Below are positions 27,828 through 36,341 of a stretch of DNA of 64,000 bases, piece by piece. Origin of the DNA: Echinicola pacifica DSM 19836 (GTDB lineage: Bacteria > Bacteroidota > Bacteroidia > Cytophagales > Cyclobacteriaceae); assembly GCF_000373245.1 (NCBI RefSeq), contig NZ_KB890759.1, forward strand, positions 66,884 through 130,883. Reading direction: 5' to 3'. The notes under the pieces are model-generated. The model did no database searches and had not been told where the DNA came from. It saw only the letters and a list, made by a program, of their open reading frames with translations. The stretch's first letter is position 1. Each line of letters starts with the position of its first letter. The translations under genes were made by a program, and so were the position numbers.

Positions 27828-28460
27828 TTAATTTTGGCTAATGTATGGATTCTTGCTAATATAAAATCTCCAGGGCAGAAATGCATCCTCTTTTGCATAA
27901 GCGACCCCAATCCTATTACTAACGGTAATATTAACTTTTTTGTTATTTGCCTCCTCGGCAATAAAGATTATTCCATTATTATGATATAATTCCTTATCAT
28001 TATGTAATAATTTGACTCCTAGGGCTTCAGCGAGTTTTCCTGGGCCATTGGTAAGCAACCGATCTACCACAGGTCCTCTACGCTCGCGCATAAAGTCTAG
28101 GCCTTCCACAGGCTCCAAAGCCCTGATTAAAACCGCTTTGGGTGAATGCTCCGGACCTGTCACCACATTTACCAAATGATGGATACCATAGCATAGGTAA
28201 ATATAACTTCTGCCTCCTTCTGCGAACATTACTTCAGTTCTTTTCGTAATCTTGTTTGGAAATGCATGACAGGCTCTGTCGATGGTTCCGTCATAAGCTT
28301 CAGTTTCCACGATTCTGCCAGCAGTGACCTTGCCATCCACCTGACTGACCAGTATTTTGCCTAATAATAAGCGTGAAACTTCCACCACATCCGGATTCAA
28401 AAAGAATTCCTTTGGAAGAATAGAAATAGTATTCAAATATAACATAGGCTTTTCGTCCAT
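27828..28460 (-). CDS. 3-methyladenine DNA glycosylase (MPG/AAG family)
   Basis: Removes alkylated purines from DNA at the start of base-excision repair. The ATG at 28458-28460 gives 210 residues. A second in-frame ATG five codons on is also possible, and a longer frame begins with TTG and is less likely. Family motifs are the catalytic GRIVETEAYDGTIDRACHAFPNK block (Glu in VETEAY), SYIYLCYGIHHLVNVV (the intercalating Tyr loop), AVLIRALEP and NGPGKLAEALGV. It is first in an operon with the dehydrogenase and stress protein, hinting at a stress regulon. Confidence 0.93.
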   Translation of the reverse strand: MDEKPMLYLNTISILPKEFFLNPDVVEVSRLLLGKILVSQVDGKVTAGRIVETEAYDGTIDRACHAFPNKITKRTEVMFAEGGRSYIYLCYGIHHLVNVVTGPEHSPKAVLIRALEPVEGLDFMRERRGPVVDRLLTNGPGKLAEALGVKLLHNDKELYHNNGIIFIAEEANNKKVNITVSNRIGVAYAKEDAFLPWRFYISKNPYISQN

Positions 28461-28530
28461 ATTCACTGGACAATAGCCCGTAATTATAATGCCAAAGATA
28501 TACAATTAAACAATTATTTAAATTTTACCC

Positions 28531-29379
28531 ATGAAAACAAAATCAAGCCTCCTATTGGTGATGCTATTTATGACTAGCATCATTACCTATGCGCAGCAAA
28601 TCCAAATGCCCCAAGCCAGTCCGGCAGCAAGCATTAGCCAAAAAATTGGGCTTACAGATGTAGTGGTGGAATACAGCCGCCCTAGCAAAAAAGGCCGTAA
28701 AATATTCGGCACCCTGGTTCCTTACGGAGAAGTATGGAGAACCGGCGCCAATTCCAGCACCAAGCTGACCTTCAATTCGGAAGTAAATATCGAAGGCAAC
28801 CCCATCCCTGCCGGAACTTATGCACTATACACCATCCCAGGAAAGAAAGAATGGGAAGTGATCCTTTCAGAGAACCTGGAGCTTTGGGGAGCCATCGGCT
28901 ATTCCGATGATAAGGATGTGCTACGATTTAAGGTTCCTGCCGAAAAGCTGCCAGAAAACTATGAAACCATGGAAATCAGCTTCAACGATATGACGGATAC
29001 GGGAGCCACTCTTAACCTGCAATGGGAAAAAACAGGCATCGGTTTCAATATCACTACCGAGGTGGATCCTATTGTGATGAAGCAAATTCAAGAAATGGTT
29101 ATCGATGTGAATTCTGATAATCCCGGACTATTGTATCAGGCAGCCTCTTATTATTTCTCCAAAGATAAAGACCTGGAGCAGGCTTATACGTGGATAAGTC
29201 AATCGGTAAAAGCCGATCCAAAATACTGGACCATGCACCTCAAGGCCAAGATCGCTGATAAACTAGGCTATAAGGAAGCCGCTCTAGCCAGTGCTCAGGA
29301 GTCTAAGGAAATGGCCGAAGAAGCCAAGAACCCTGACTATGTCAATTTAAATGATCGCCTGATCAAAACAATTCAGTAA
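28531..29379 (+). CDS. Exported DUF2911-family protein
   Basis: A 282-residue secreted or periplasmic protein with a signal peptide ending near ITYAQQ. Residues about 25-170 match DUF2911 of Bacteroidota: VEYSRPSKKGRKIFG, PYGEVWRTGANSSTKLTF, IPAGTYALYTIPGKKEWEVILS. The C-terminal ~100 residues form TPR-like helices (LEQAYTWISQSVKADPKYW). The function of the family is unknown. It is a single gene with a terminator just after it. Confidence 0.9.
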   Translation: MKTKSSLLLVMLFMTSIITYAQQIQMPQASPAASISQKIGLTDVVVEYSRPSKKGRKIFGTLVPYGEVWRTGANSSTKLTFNSEVNIEGNPIPAGTYALYTIPGKKEWEVILSENLELWGAIGYSDDKDVLRFKVPAEKLPENYETMEISFNDMTDTGATLNLQWEKTGIGFNITTEVDPIVMKQIQEMVIDVNSDNPGLLYQAASYYFSKDKDLEQAYTWISQSVKADPKYWTMHLKAKIADKLGYKEAALASAQESKEMAEEAKNPDYVNLNDRLIKTIQ

Positions 29380-29397
29380 TAAGCACTCTCCTTAATG

Positions 29398-29433
29398 AAA
29401 AAAGCACTGAAATTGATTTTCAGGGCTTTTTTT
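29398..29433 (+). terminator. Terminator after the DUF2911 gene
   Basis: AAAAGC(A)CTGAAA pairs with TTTCAGGGCTTTT, followed by a T run, beginning about 18 bases past the stop codon. Confidence 0.85.
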
Positions 29434-29710
29434 ATACCATTATTAAAATCAAGTCAGTGCAGATGCGGAAGATGACTATGAAGCCTTGCCCTCATCGCGC
29501 CTCCTCGCTTGGTTATAATCAGGCAGGTTTAAGCGCCTGACCATGGCCTTTGGAGTCAGGTACACTGTAGCCTAAATAAAAGCCAACAAGCTATTCCCTA
29601 CTAATACTTTATGGTAAGGGCTGATTGCTGACTCCCAAACCAGCGTTCTCTCCGCTCCCATTGCCCCAGTTGATTTATCTTTTTGAATGATCGCTCTGTC
29701 CGTTCTTGAA
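29434..29710. other. Intergenic region between convergent genes
   Basis: With the terminator, about 330 bases lie between the DUF2911 stop and the symporter stop. Beyond the hairpin I see nothing recognisable, and no second terminator facing the symporter. Confidence 0.4.
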
Positions 29711-31432
29711 TCAGGCCTTTGCCGGTTTAGGGCTGGGAAGGATCAGCTGTAAGATGGCTGATAAGGCCATCACCAGTAGGCAGCCAATGGCATTGTACCA
29801 CAGGAATCCAATATCTATGGATAGCCCTAACAGGGTACTTCCATTCTTCCAATGAATCAGGAGAATCATCATTTCTGTGATCAAAGCGGCTATAAATACG
29901 GCTCTTCCTTTGACCCATTTCATATAAAAACCTACAAGGAAAATCCCAAGGATGGTTCCGTAGAAGAGGGATCCCAAAAGGTTTACCGCCTGAATGAGGT
30001 TTTCGAATAGGCTGGCATAAGTAGCAAAGAGAATCGCAAACACACCCCATACCGCCGTAAAAACCTTCGAGGACAAGGTATAATGAGAGGATTCCTTGCC
30101 TTGGTTTAGGGAGCGTTTGTAAATATCTATGGTCGTGGTGGAGCCCAATGCATTCAACTCCGAAGCGGTGCTGGACATGGCTGCACTAAAGATCACCGCA
30201 AATAATAAACCGACGATTCCCTGTGGGAGGTAGTCCATCACGAACCTCATAAATACATAATCGGTATCGCGAGTTTCAGCATTAGGGTCATTCTTAGTGA
30301 TTAACTCCTTCACCTGATCGCGGACCCCTTCTGCCTGGGCTGTCTTGTTCGCGATCTGCCCTTGCAAAATGCGGACCTGCTGTTCCTCGCCATTTTCCTG
30401 AGCCTGGAGTAATCCGTCAATAGCGGCTTTCTTCTCTTCAAATAAACTACTGTACTCCCCCTCCAAAGCCGCAAAATCATCACTATAATCGCTGGATTGA
30501 AGTTTCTCAGTCTGCACTTTATTGAAGAATATCGGGGGTTGGTAAAACTGATAGAAGACGAAGACCATCACCCCTATAAATAAAATCACAAATTGCATGG
30601 GGACTTTCAGAAAGCCATTCATGATCAGCCCCATTCTGCTCTCCTTCAGCGAGCGACCATTGAGGTAACGCTGAACCTGAGACTGATCTGTCCCGAAGTA
30701 CGATAAAAACAAAAATAAAGCGCCGGTGATCCCCGACCAGAAATTATACCGATCACCCCAGTCAAATTCAAAATTGACGATATTCAATTTTTCCATCTTA
30801 CCAGCTACATGCATGGCTTCACCAAAGGAGACGGGTAGCATATTGACCACTAGAATTCCTGCCAATATCATCCCCCCCATCATCACGGTCATCTGCTGCT
30901 TTTGGGTAATGGATACCGCTTTGGTACCTCCGGAAACCGTATAGACGATCACCACCAGTCCAATAAAGATATTGGTAAAGGTAAGGTTCCAGTCCAGCAA
31001 GGTCGATAGAATAATTGCCGGTCCATAGATGGTAATTCCCGCGGCAAGCCCTCGCTGAATCAGAAATAATAAAGCGGCCAAAGTCCGGGTCTTTAGATCA
31101 AACCTTGACTCCAAAAACTCATAGGCAGTATAAACTTTAAGCTTATAATAAATCGGCAAAAATGTCACCGAGAGAATAATCATGGCGATGGGAAGGCCGA
31201 AGTAAAACTGCACAAAACGCATCCCATCCTGATACGCCTGACCTGGCGTACTTAAGAAAGTAATGGCCGAGGCCTGGGTGGCCATGATGGACAATCCTAT
31301 GGTCCACCATCCCAAATCGTTTCCTCCTTTGAGGTAACTGTCCATGGTCTTGGCTCCATATGTCCTATATACGCCGTAGCCAATAATGGCTGTCAGCGTC
31401 CCAAATAATACAATCCAATCTAAATTACTCAT
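29711..31432 (-). CDS. Sodium:solute symporter (SSS family)
   Basis: A 573-residue inner-membrane Na+-coupled transporter with about 13 membrane helices. Family signs are the GGWWTIGLSIMATQASAITFLSTPG-type region near 36-65 (core ATQASAITFLS), YTVSGGTKAVSITQ near 160-175, and FFGTDQSQVQRYLNGRSLKESR (core YFGTDQSQVQRYL) near 245. A charged, coiled-coil-like insertion of roughly 90 residues (about 305-395) splits the helix bundle, as in several Bacteroidota members. Substrate unknown. Its ATG overlaps the stop of a 34-codon micro-ORF, and the PIG-L hydrolase gene lies just upstream, so it probably imports what that enzyme releases. Confidence 0.93.
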   Translation of the reverse strand: MSNLDWIVLFGTLTAIIGYGVYRTYGAKTMDSYLKGGNDLGWWTIGLSIMATQASAITFLSTPGQAYQDGMRFVQFYFGLPIAMIILSVTFLPIYYKLKVYTAYEFLESRFDLKTRTLAALLFLIQRGLAAGITIYGPAIILSTLLDWNLTFTNIFIGLVVIVYTVSGGTKAVSITQKQQMTVMMGGMILAGILVVNMLPVSFGEAMHVAGKMEKLNIVNFEFDWGDRYNFWSGITGALFLFLSYFGTDQSQVQRYLNGRSLKESRMGLIMNGFLKVPMQFVILFIGVMVFVFYQFYQPPIFFNKVQTEKLQSSDYSDDFAALEGEYSSLFEEKKAAIDGLLQAQENGEEQQVRILQGQIANKTAQAEGVRDQVKELITKNDPNAETRDTDYVFMRFVMDYLPQGIVGLLFAVIFSAAMSSTASELNALGSTTTIDIYKRSLNQGKESSHYTLSSKVFTAVWGVFAILFATYASLFENLIQAVNLLGSLFYGTILGIFLVGFYMKWVKGRAVFIAALITEMMILLIHWKNGSTLLGLSIDIGFLWYNAIGCLLVMALSAILQLILPSPKPAKA

Positions 31433-31533
31433 CCGTAATATTGGCTAATACCATAAAATAAAACAATCAATCCAGCCAGCACCACCATTAGCAATACATA
31501 CAATTTAAACCAATTTACAGACGGTTCATTCAT
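31429..31533 (-). CDS. 34-residue membrane micro-protein in the symporter operon
   Basis: Translating the gap between the PIG-L and symporter genes gives a 34-codon frame. It opens MNEPSVNWFKLY, continues with a strongly hydrophobic helix of about 20 residues (LLMVVLAGLIVLF within it) and ends GISQYYG. It starts eight bases inside the end of the PIG-L gene, and its stop shares ATGA with the symporter start, which is the layout of translationally coupled subunits. Some SSS carriers have separate small membrane subunits, but those I know are larger with two helices. I infer a one-helix accessory subunit or a translational coupler. It is too short for ordinary gene callers. Confidence 0.7.
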   Translation of the reverse strand: MNEPSVNWFKLYVLLMVVLAGLIVLFYGISQYYG

Positions 31534-33988
31534 TATTTTGTTCAATTAAATTAACAAACAACTTAATAGCTCCGGGCACACCTGCTGGTAATAATCTAAA
31601 CCAGCTTATGCCTGAATAGGTATATACCCCCTCACCATACTTGGTGGTCAATAGGGCACCCTGCGTCTCAGGCTCTCCGGGATCATTCATCGAGAAGGGC
31701 GTCTGATAATGGTCATCCCAGTCTTCTGCAAAATACAAACCCCGCTCCTGAATCCAAGCCTCAAAGTCCTCTTCTATAATCGGATTGGGCGAATTCAAAA
31801 TCGGATGGTCAGGCAAAGTCAGCTTTAGCGGGGAGTTTTCTACTGAGACTCTCGTGCGAGAAATCTCAAATGGATAAGGCCCCATCTGATCGGTCAGGAG
31901 GCCTGCTGTGGTATTGTATTGAATGATCAAATTCCCACCTGTCTTTACATATTCCATCAGCTCGGCATACTGATCGACCAATTGTTGATTGACGTTGAAA
32001 GCTCTAATTCCTACGATCAAGGTCTTGAATTGCTGCAAGCGTGAAGAACGGTAATCTTCATCCTCAAGCATGACTACTGGATAGCCCAGGTTTCTCAGCA
32101 CCTCAGGCAGCGCATCCCCTGCCCCAGGGATATAGCCGATCGTTTCGCCAGAGATCTTTAGGTCCAGCTTGATCAATGAAAAGCTAGCGTCGGGAAAATA
32201 GGTTAATTGAGGAATATGGGAATAATAGATTTGTCTGATAGACTGGGAATATTCCTTCCGGGCTATCGTTTTATAGCTTACTTTCACCTCCGTCTTGCCG
32301 ATAGGCGCTCCTCCATTAATTTCAATTTTATAGGTCTTCGTTTTTGCTGCCGCATCGGAATATTCTTCCACCACCTTATAAGCCTCCTTACTAAGCCCTT
32401 CCAACTGCAGGTCTCCAGCAATAATATCGGTTTCAAACCCTACTTTAACGGTCAGCTCGGCTTTATTTCCAGCCACCGCATAGACCTGATCATGGTCCAC
32501 ATCCACCCTGATGGCAGGTAAGAGGACAAATGGCTGATTTACCTCTCCATCCACCCTATCATTATACTGGTAATGCAATGGAACCAAGCCTTCGATTTCC
32601 CTCCCTTGAATGTCCATTATGACCCTTGCGCTGAGGGCAGGCAGATTATAGGCAGCCCCAATTTGCTGCTGATCATTCACCTGATATAGATTGTCTTTTG
32701 GTGGAGACTGCACCCAGTAAGGCTGGGAAACAGGATAATCCTCGGGGAATTTCACGTTCACCGTTTCAGAATAAACCTCATTATTTTTCAGAGATTTATT
32801 GACGGTTTGCTTATTACTGAGATAATCTATCGAACTGATGGTTAGCTGCTTAGAAGAGGGATTATTGATAAGGAAGTTGGCCTTAACGGAGGCACCTGGG
32901 ATGGCATTTTGCACTGAGGAAAGAAAGTCCATTTTCAAGCCCAGGCAGTCAAAAATCATTTGTTTGATACTTTCTTGTTTTTCTAGTAGCCATTTATCAT
33001 CTGCCTTATTTATAGACAGTAGATCGTACACCTTAAGGAGGTTTTCGAGATTGTTTTCGGGGGCTTTAAAGTCAAATTCACTGATCGCCTTTTCTATGGC
33101 GGCGAGGCTGGCCTTTCCATTTGGCAGGGAAGCCCATCGGTCTTTAGCGCCTTCGAAGGGGCTCTCCTTAAAGGCCTTCCCCTTTACAAATTCTATATAA
33201 TCCCAAGACTCACCGCGAGAGGCAGTAGATCCAAATCCTTGGGATTTATGCATTGTGCGGCTGTCTGCGGCGATTTGGTTATAGGTTTTGCCCAGAAGTG
33301 GGTCAAAAGTCCCTGTTTCAAAAGCATAGTTTTGTTTCCCTTCTTTAGCTTGGTAAGGAGCGCCCCAGCTATAGGCATTCCAAAATACCCGCTGTGCCTG
33401 CCAGGGCTTCACATAGGCAAGTTGATCGGTAAAGGCCTGGGGGTCGGCGGCCTGGGAGAATGCTTCTAGGGAGAGTATTGCACTGGTGGTGTGATGGCCA
33501 TGCGTCACTCCCGGAGTGGTATTAAATCGATTGATTATGATATCGGGTTGAAATTTTCTGATCATCCATACGACATCTGCCAGCAGTTTTTCTTTGTCCC
33601 AGTTGTTCAGCGTCTCGTCGGGATTTTTGCTATAGCCAAAGTCGATAGCTCTGGAGAAAAACTGTTGGCCGCCATCGGTTTCTCGTGCTTTGAGGAGCTC
33701 TTGGGTTCGGATCATGCCAAGCTCGGTTCCTAGCTCTTTTCCGAGGAGGTTTTGGCCTCCATCGCCACGGGTGAGTGACAGGTAGCCGACACTTGCGTGT
33801 TCATGATTTACCAGGTAGGCGATCAGGCGGGTATTTTCGTCATCGGGGTGTGCGGCGATGTATAGGATCCGCTTGGTTTCTTTCAGGCTGAGCAGATCAT
33901 GGTAGAGTACTGAGGAGGGCCCGGCGCCCAATACCAAGGAAGAAGCTGCAAAAAAGATGAAGCCTATTAACAGAAGCGTTTTTTTCAT
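31526..33988 (-). CDS. Secreted PIG-L (LmbE-like) deacetylase, large form
   Basis: An 820-residue exported protein with a signal peptide ending near SSLVLGAG. The PIG-L zinc deacetylase domain covers about 35-290, with the metal motif AAHPDDENTRL at about 46-56 and the later pair GVTHGHHTTSA around 164-174. This family removes acetyl groups from N-acetyl amino sugars. A middle beta-rich region (about 350-600) is followed by a C-terminal domain, about 610-820, resembling the class I glutamine amidotransferase/ThuA fold (TLIVGIRAFN, GGNLIIQYN). It is the first gene of an operon with the micro-protein and the sodium symporter, suggesting hydrolysis outside and uptake inside. Confidence 0.9.
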   Translation of the reverse strand: MKKTLLLIGFIFFAASSLVLGAGPSSVLYHDLLSLKETKRILYIAAHPDDENTRLIAYLVNHEHASVGYLSLTRGDGGQNLLGKELGTELGMIRTQELLKARETDGGQQFFSRAIDFGYSKNPDETLNNWDKEKLLADVVWMIRKFQPDIIINRFNTTPGVTHGHHTTSAILSLEAFSQAADPQAFTDQLAYVKPWQAQRVFWNAYSWGAPYQAKEGKQNYAFETGTFDPLLGKTYNQIAADSRTMHKSQGFGSTASRGESWDYIEFVKGKAFKESPFEGAKDRWASLPNGKASLAAIEKAISEFDFKAPENNLENLLKVYDLLSINKADDKWLLEKQESIKQMIFDCLGLKMDFLSSVQNAIPGASVKANFLINNPSSKQLTISSIDYLSNKQTVNKSLKNNEVYSETVNVKFPEDYPVSQPYWVQSPPKDNLYQVNDQQQIGAAYNLPALSARVIMDIQGREIEGLVPLHYQYNDRVDGEVNQPFVLLPAIRVDVDHDQVYAVAGNKAELTVKVGFETDIIAGDLQLEGLSKEAYKVVEEYSDAAAKTKTYKIEINGGAPIGKTEVKVSYKTIARKEYSQSIRQIYYSHIPQLTYFPDASFSLIKLDLKISGETIGYIPGAGDALPEVLRNLGYPVVMLEDEDYRSSRLQQFKTLIVGIRAFNVNQQLVDQYAELMEYVKTGGNLIIQYNTTAGLLTDQMGPYPFEISRTRVSVENSPLKLTLPDHPILNSPNPIIEEDFEAWIQERGLYFAEDWDDHYQTPFSMNDPGEPETQGALLTTKYGEGVYTYSGISWFRLLPAGVPGAIKLFVNLIEQNNE

Positions 33989-34414
33989 ATTAGGTGATTT
34001 TTAAGTCATTTAAGCTAACACAAATGAGCTTAGCTACAAAAGTAATTTATACAAATGGTACAAACGGTAAGAAAAGGCTCAAGGATTCATGATGGTGGTA
34101 AAGAATCAAACCAGCAGCACAGCAGGTAAAAATCACCAGGGAAAAACTCCAAAAACCTAGGCTTATTACCAATTAGTTATCAGAAGTTTAATTAGGTGAT
34201 TTTAAAGTAAGTTAAATTAAAATCCCACATTTTAGGGCAAAATAACCAGTATTAAGGGATTATTAATTATTCAGATTCAGTCCTTGAAAAGAAAATATTT
34301 GAATTCTTTTAAGACATTTTTTAAAAAAAGTCAGCGTAAAATTTCACTTATCCCCTTCATTTTTTAAATATTTGCAGCGTTATTGTTATTATATTCTACA
34401 AATTATAACCATTT
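33989..34414. other. Divergent intergenic region PIG-L / lipoprotein operon
   Basis: About 425 AT-rich bases between divergent genes. It should hold promoters for both. The best plus-strand candidate is annotated separately at 34342-34374. Otherwise I see no gene or RNA. Confidence 0.4.
34342..34374 (+). promoter_or_regulatory. Possible Bacteroidota-type promoter of the lipoprotein operon
   Basis: TTTC, 21 bases, then AATATTTG resembles the TTTG / TAnnTTTG pair of primary promoters in this phylum with one mismatch in each box. It lies 40 bases before the first lipoprotein start. Confidence 0.3.
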
Positions 34415-35074
34415 ATGCTTAAAAATTCTATAGTAATGTTAGGCTTTTTGCTTGCTGGAGTAATATCCTGCACGCCAGGCGGAGCGGATTACGTAGATGA
34501 CCTAGACTTGGTCCTTACCTACGAAGATCCGGCAGTGAACTACACTGATTATGATACTTATCACCTACCCGATAGTGTGGTATATATCACTAATGACAAT
34601 AGTACCTTAGACCCGACGATGGAGGCATTCATCCTGGCGAAGGTAAACTCTGAATTTCAAGGAGCAGGTTGGAAAGCAACCACCGATCCCGTTTCTAATG
34701 GTTCGGATGTTGTGTTGATGGTTACTGCTGTTGACAATTTAAATGTTGAATATTATTCTTGGTGGGACTACTGGGGATGGTGGCCTGGATGGGGTTATTA
34801 CCCAAGCTATCCTACGGATGGATTCTACCCATACTATCCTGGTGGATGGGGTTATTTTGGTGGCGTTTATTCTTACCGTACTGGCACCTTGCTAGTGGAG
34901 ATGGTGGACCCTGCCAGCCTTACCGTAGTTAATGATGGCGAGCCTGACCCATTGCCAGTGATCTGGGGTGGAGCACTGAATGGCGTGCTTGATGGTTCCG
35001 ACCAAATAGTTCGTCAACGTATTGATCGAGGTCTTGATCAAATGATGACCGATTCCCCGTATTTAATTAAATAA
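34415..35074 (+). CDS. DUF4136 lipoprotein with W/Y-rich stretch
   Basis: A 219-residue lipoprotein (lipobox at Cys19, VISC). The pattern YEDPAVNYTDYDTYHLPDSV and the C-terminal VRQRIDRGLDQMMTDSPY are typical of DUF4136, an envelope family of unknown function. A striking aromatic stretch at about residues 113-158 is dominated by W, Y, G and P (it contains WWDYWGWWPGWGYYPSYP). It opens a four-gene plus-strand operon of envelope proteins, with only 5 bases to the next gene. Confidence 0.88.
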   Translation: MLKNSIVMLGFLLAGVISCTPGGADYVDDLDLVLTYEDPAVNYTDYDTYHLPDSVVYITNDNSTLDPTMEAFILAKVNSEFQGAGWKATTDPVSNGSDVVLMVTAVDNLNVEYYSWWDYWGWWPGWGYYPSYPTDGFYPYYPGGWGYFGGVYSYRTGTLLVEMVDPASLTVVNDGEPDPLPVIWGGALNGVLDGSDQIVRQRIDRGLDQMMTDSPYLIK

Positions 35075-35079
35075 TATTT

Positions 35080-35688
35080 ATGAGACGCATCCATCTATTT
35101 ATATTCGTACTATTTTTTGCGCTAAGCGCAAAAGTATCCATGGCCCAACAGGGCACCAGTGAATTTCAAATCAATTACGCTCCTACTTTACCTTTGGGTG
35201 AGGTGACAGACTTCACGGGAAGCTTCAGCTTTCGCGGATTCTCAGCGGATTATTCCTATAGAATCAAAAAGCATTTCTCCGTAGGATTTGGAACGGGAGT
35301 TTCCACATATTATGAAAATGTACCCGGCATTGCCAGTGAGCAGATCGTCGAAAATGGCAAGATCGTAACTATCACCGGCAAAAGATTCAACTATACCAAT
35401 TCTATTCCATTCCTTGCGACAGGAACCTACTTTCTTGAGCCGGAGGGTCAAATACAGCCTTATCTTGGTTTAGGTATCGGTGGATATTATGTCATGAAGT
35501 GGGCTGAATTGGGAATGTACTCCTTAAGGGATAATAACTTTGTTTTTGGTCTTGCGCCAAGAGCAGGCGTCCAAATGCCTCTATCCTATGGTGTATCCAT
35601 GAACCTGGGGGCACAATATAATGCCACCTTTGGAGAGAGTCCCTTCAGCAGTTTGGATTTTCGTGTTGGCCTAGCCTGGAAATTTTAA
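35080..35688 (+). CDS. Small outer-membrane beta-barrel protein
   Basis: A 202-residue exported protein with a signal peptide ending near VSMAQQ and then alternating amphipathic strands (FSFRGFSADYSYRIKKHFSVGFGTG, core FSVGFGTG; QPYLGLGIGGYYV; GVQMPLSYGVSMNLGAQYN), ending LAWKF with a terminal Phe. This is the pattern of an eight-stranded outer-membrane barrel of the OmpA/OprF-like type. It lies within the DUF4136 lipoprotein operon. Confidence 0.88.
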   Translation: MRRIHLFIFVLFFALSAKVSMAQQGTSEFQINYAPTLPLGEVTDFTGSFSFRGFSADYSYRIKKHFSVGFGTGVSTYYENVPGIASEQIVENGKIVTITGKRFNYTNSIPFLATGTYFLEPEGQIQPYLGLGIGGYYVMKWAELGMYSLRDNNFVFGLAPRAGVQMPLSYGVSMNLGAQYNATFGESPFSSLDFRVGLAWKF

Positions 35689-35723
35689 ATTATAATTACC
35701 CTAAACTTTAACCATTAACAATC

Positions 35724-36272
35724 ATGAAACATCGCATAATAACCTACATGGCCCCTTTGGCTGTCCTCCTAATGTTCAGTGCCTGCACCGCAGGCAAGGT
35801 CGTTCAGACGCATGAAGAGCCAGATTTTGATATCCACAATTATCAAAGTTTTGATTTCTCGAAACCTAATTTGGATATCGATCAGATGCCTCAATACGCC
35901 GAGCGTGTGGAGTATATCAAAGATGCTATCAAAAAAAATCTTACCGGACGGGGAATTGTATATGCACCTGGCGCGGGAGCTCTTTTGGTAAATATCGGTG
36001 TCGTGATTGAAGAAAAAACCCAAACGCGGGAAACGGACCTTAGAAGCGATCCTCCTATGTATATGGGACAGAGAAACTACCATTGGGAAGTGCAGGAAGT
36101 CCCTGTGGGAACCTATAAAGAAGGTACCTTCACTCTGGACCTCGTGGACAAGGAATCCAATAAAATGGTTTGGCAAGGGGTGGCTACTGGCGTGATCACT
36201 AAAAAAGATGCCACTGCCCAGAAAGAAATCCAACAAGGAACAGACAAACTGTTAGCTGAATTGGATAAATAA
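35724..36272 (+). CDS. DUF4136 lipoprotein
   Basis: A 182-residue lipoprotein (lipobox at Cys21, FSAC). The DUF4136 body includes DFDIHNYQSFDFSKPNLD near 33-50, YIKDAIKKNLTGRGI, a TLDLVDKESNKMVWQGVATGVI strand pair (core NKMVWQGVATGV) and a C-terminal EIQQGTDKLLAELD. Function unknown; such proteins are envelope components often found in clusters. It is the third gene of the operon starting at 34415. Confidence 0.9.
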   Translation: MKHRIITYMAPLAVLLMFSACTAGKVVQTHEEPDFDIHNYQSFDFSKPNLDIDQMPQYAERVEYIKDAIKKNLTGRGIVYAPGAGALLVNIGVVIEEKTQTRETDLRSDPPMYMGQRNYHWEVQEVPVGTYKEGTFTLDLVDKESNKMVWQGVATGVITKKDATAQKEIQQGTDKLLAELDK

Positions 36273-36341
36273 TCTAGCGCTAACAATGTTTCAATAATCA
36301 TTACTTACCTTTGATTCTTAAAAATTAAATTCTATTATTTT

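Noticed and set aside
29434-29710. Possible remnants of a gene downstream of the symporter
   Set aside because: No frame of usable length and no recognisable fragment of a protein family.
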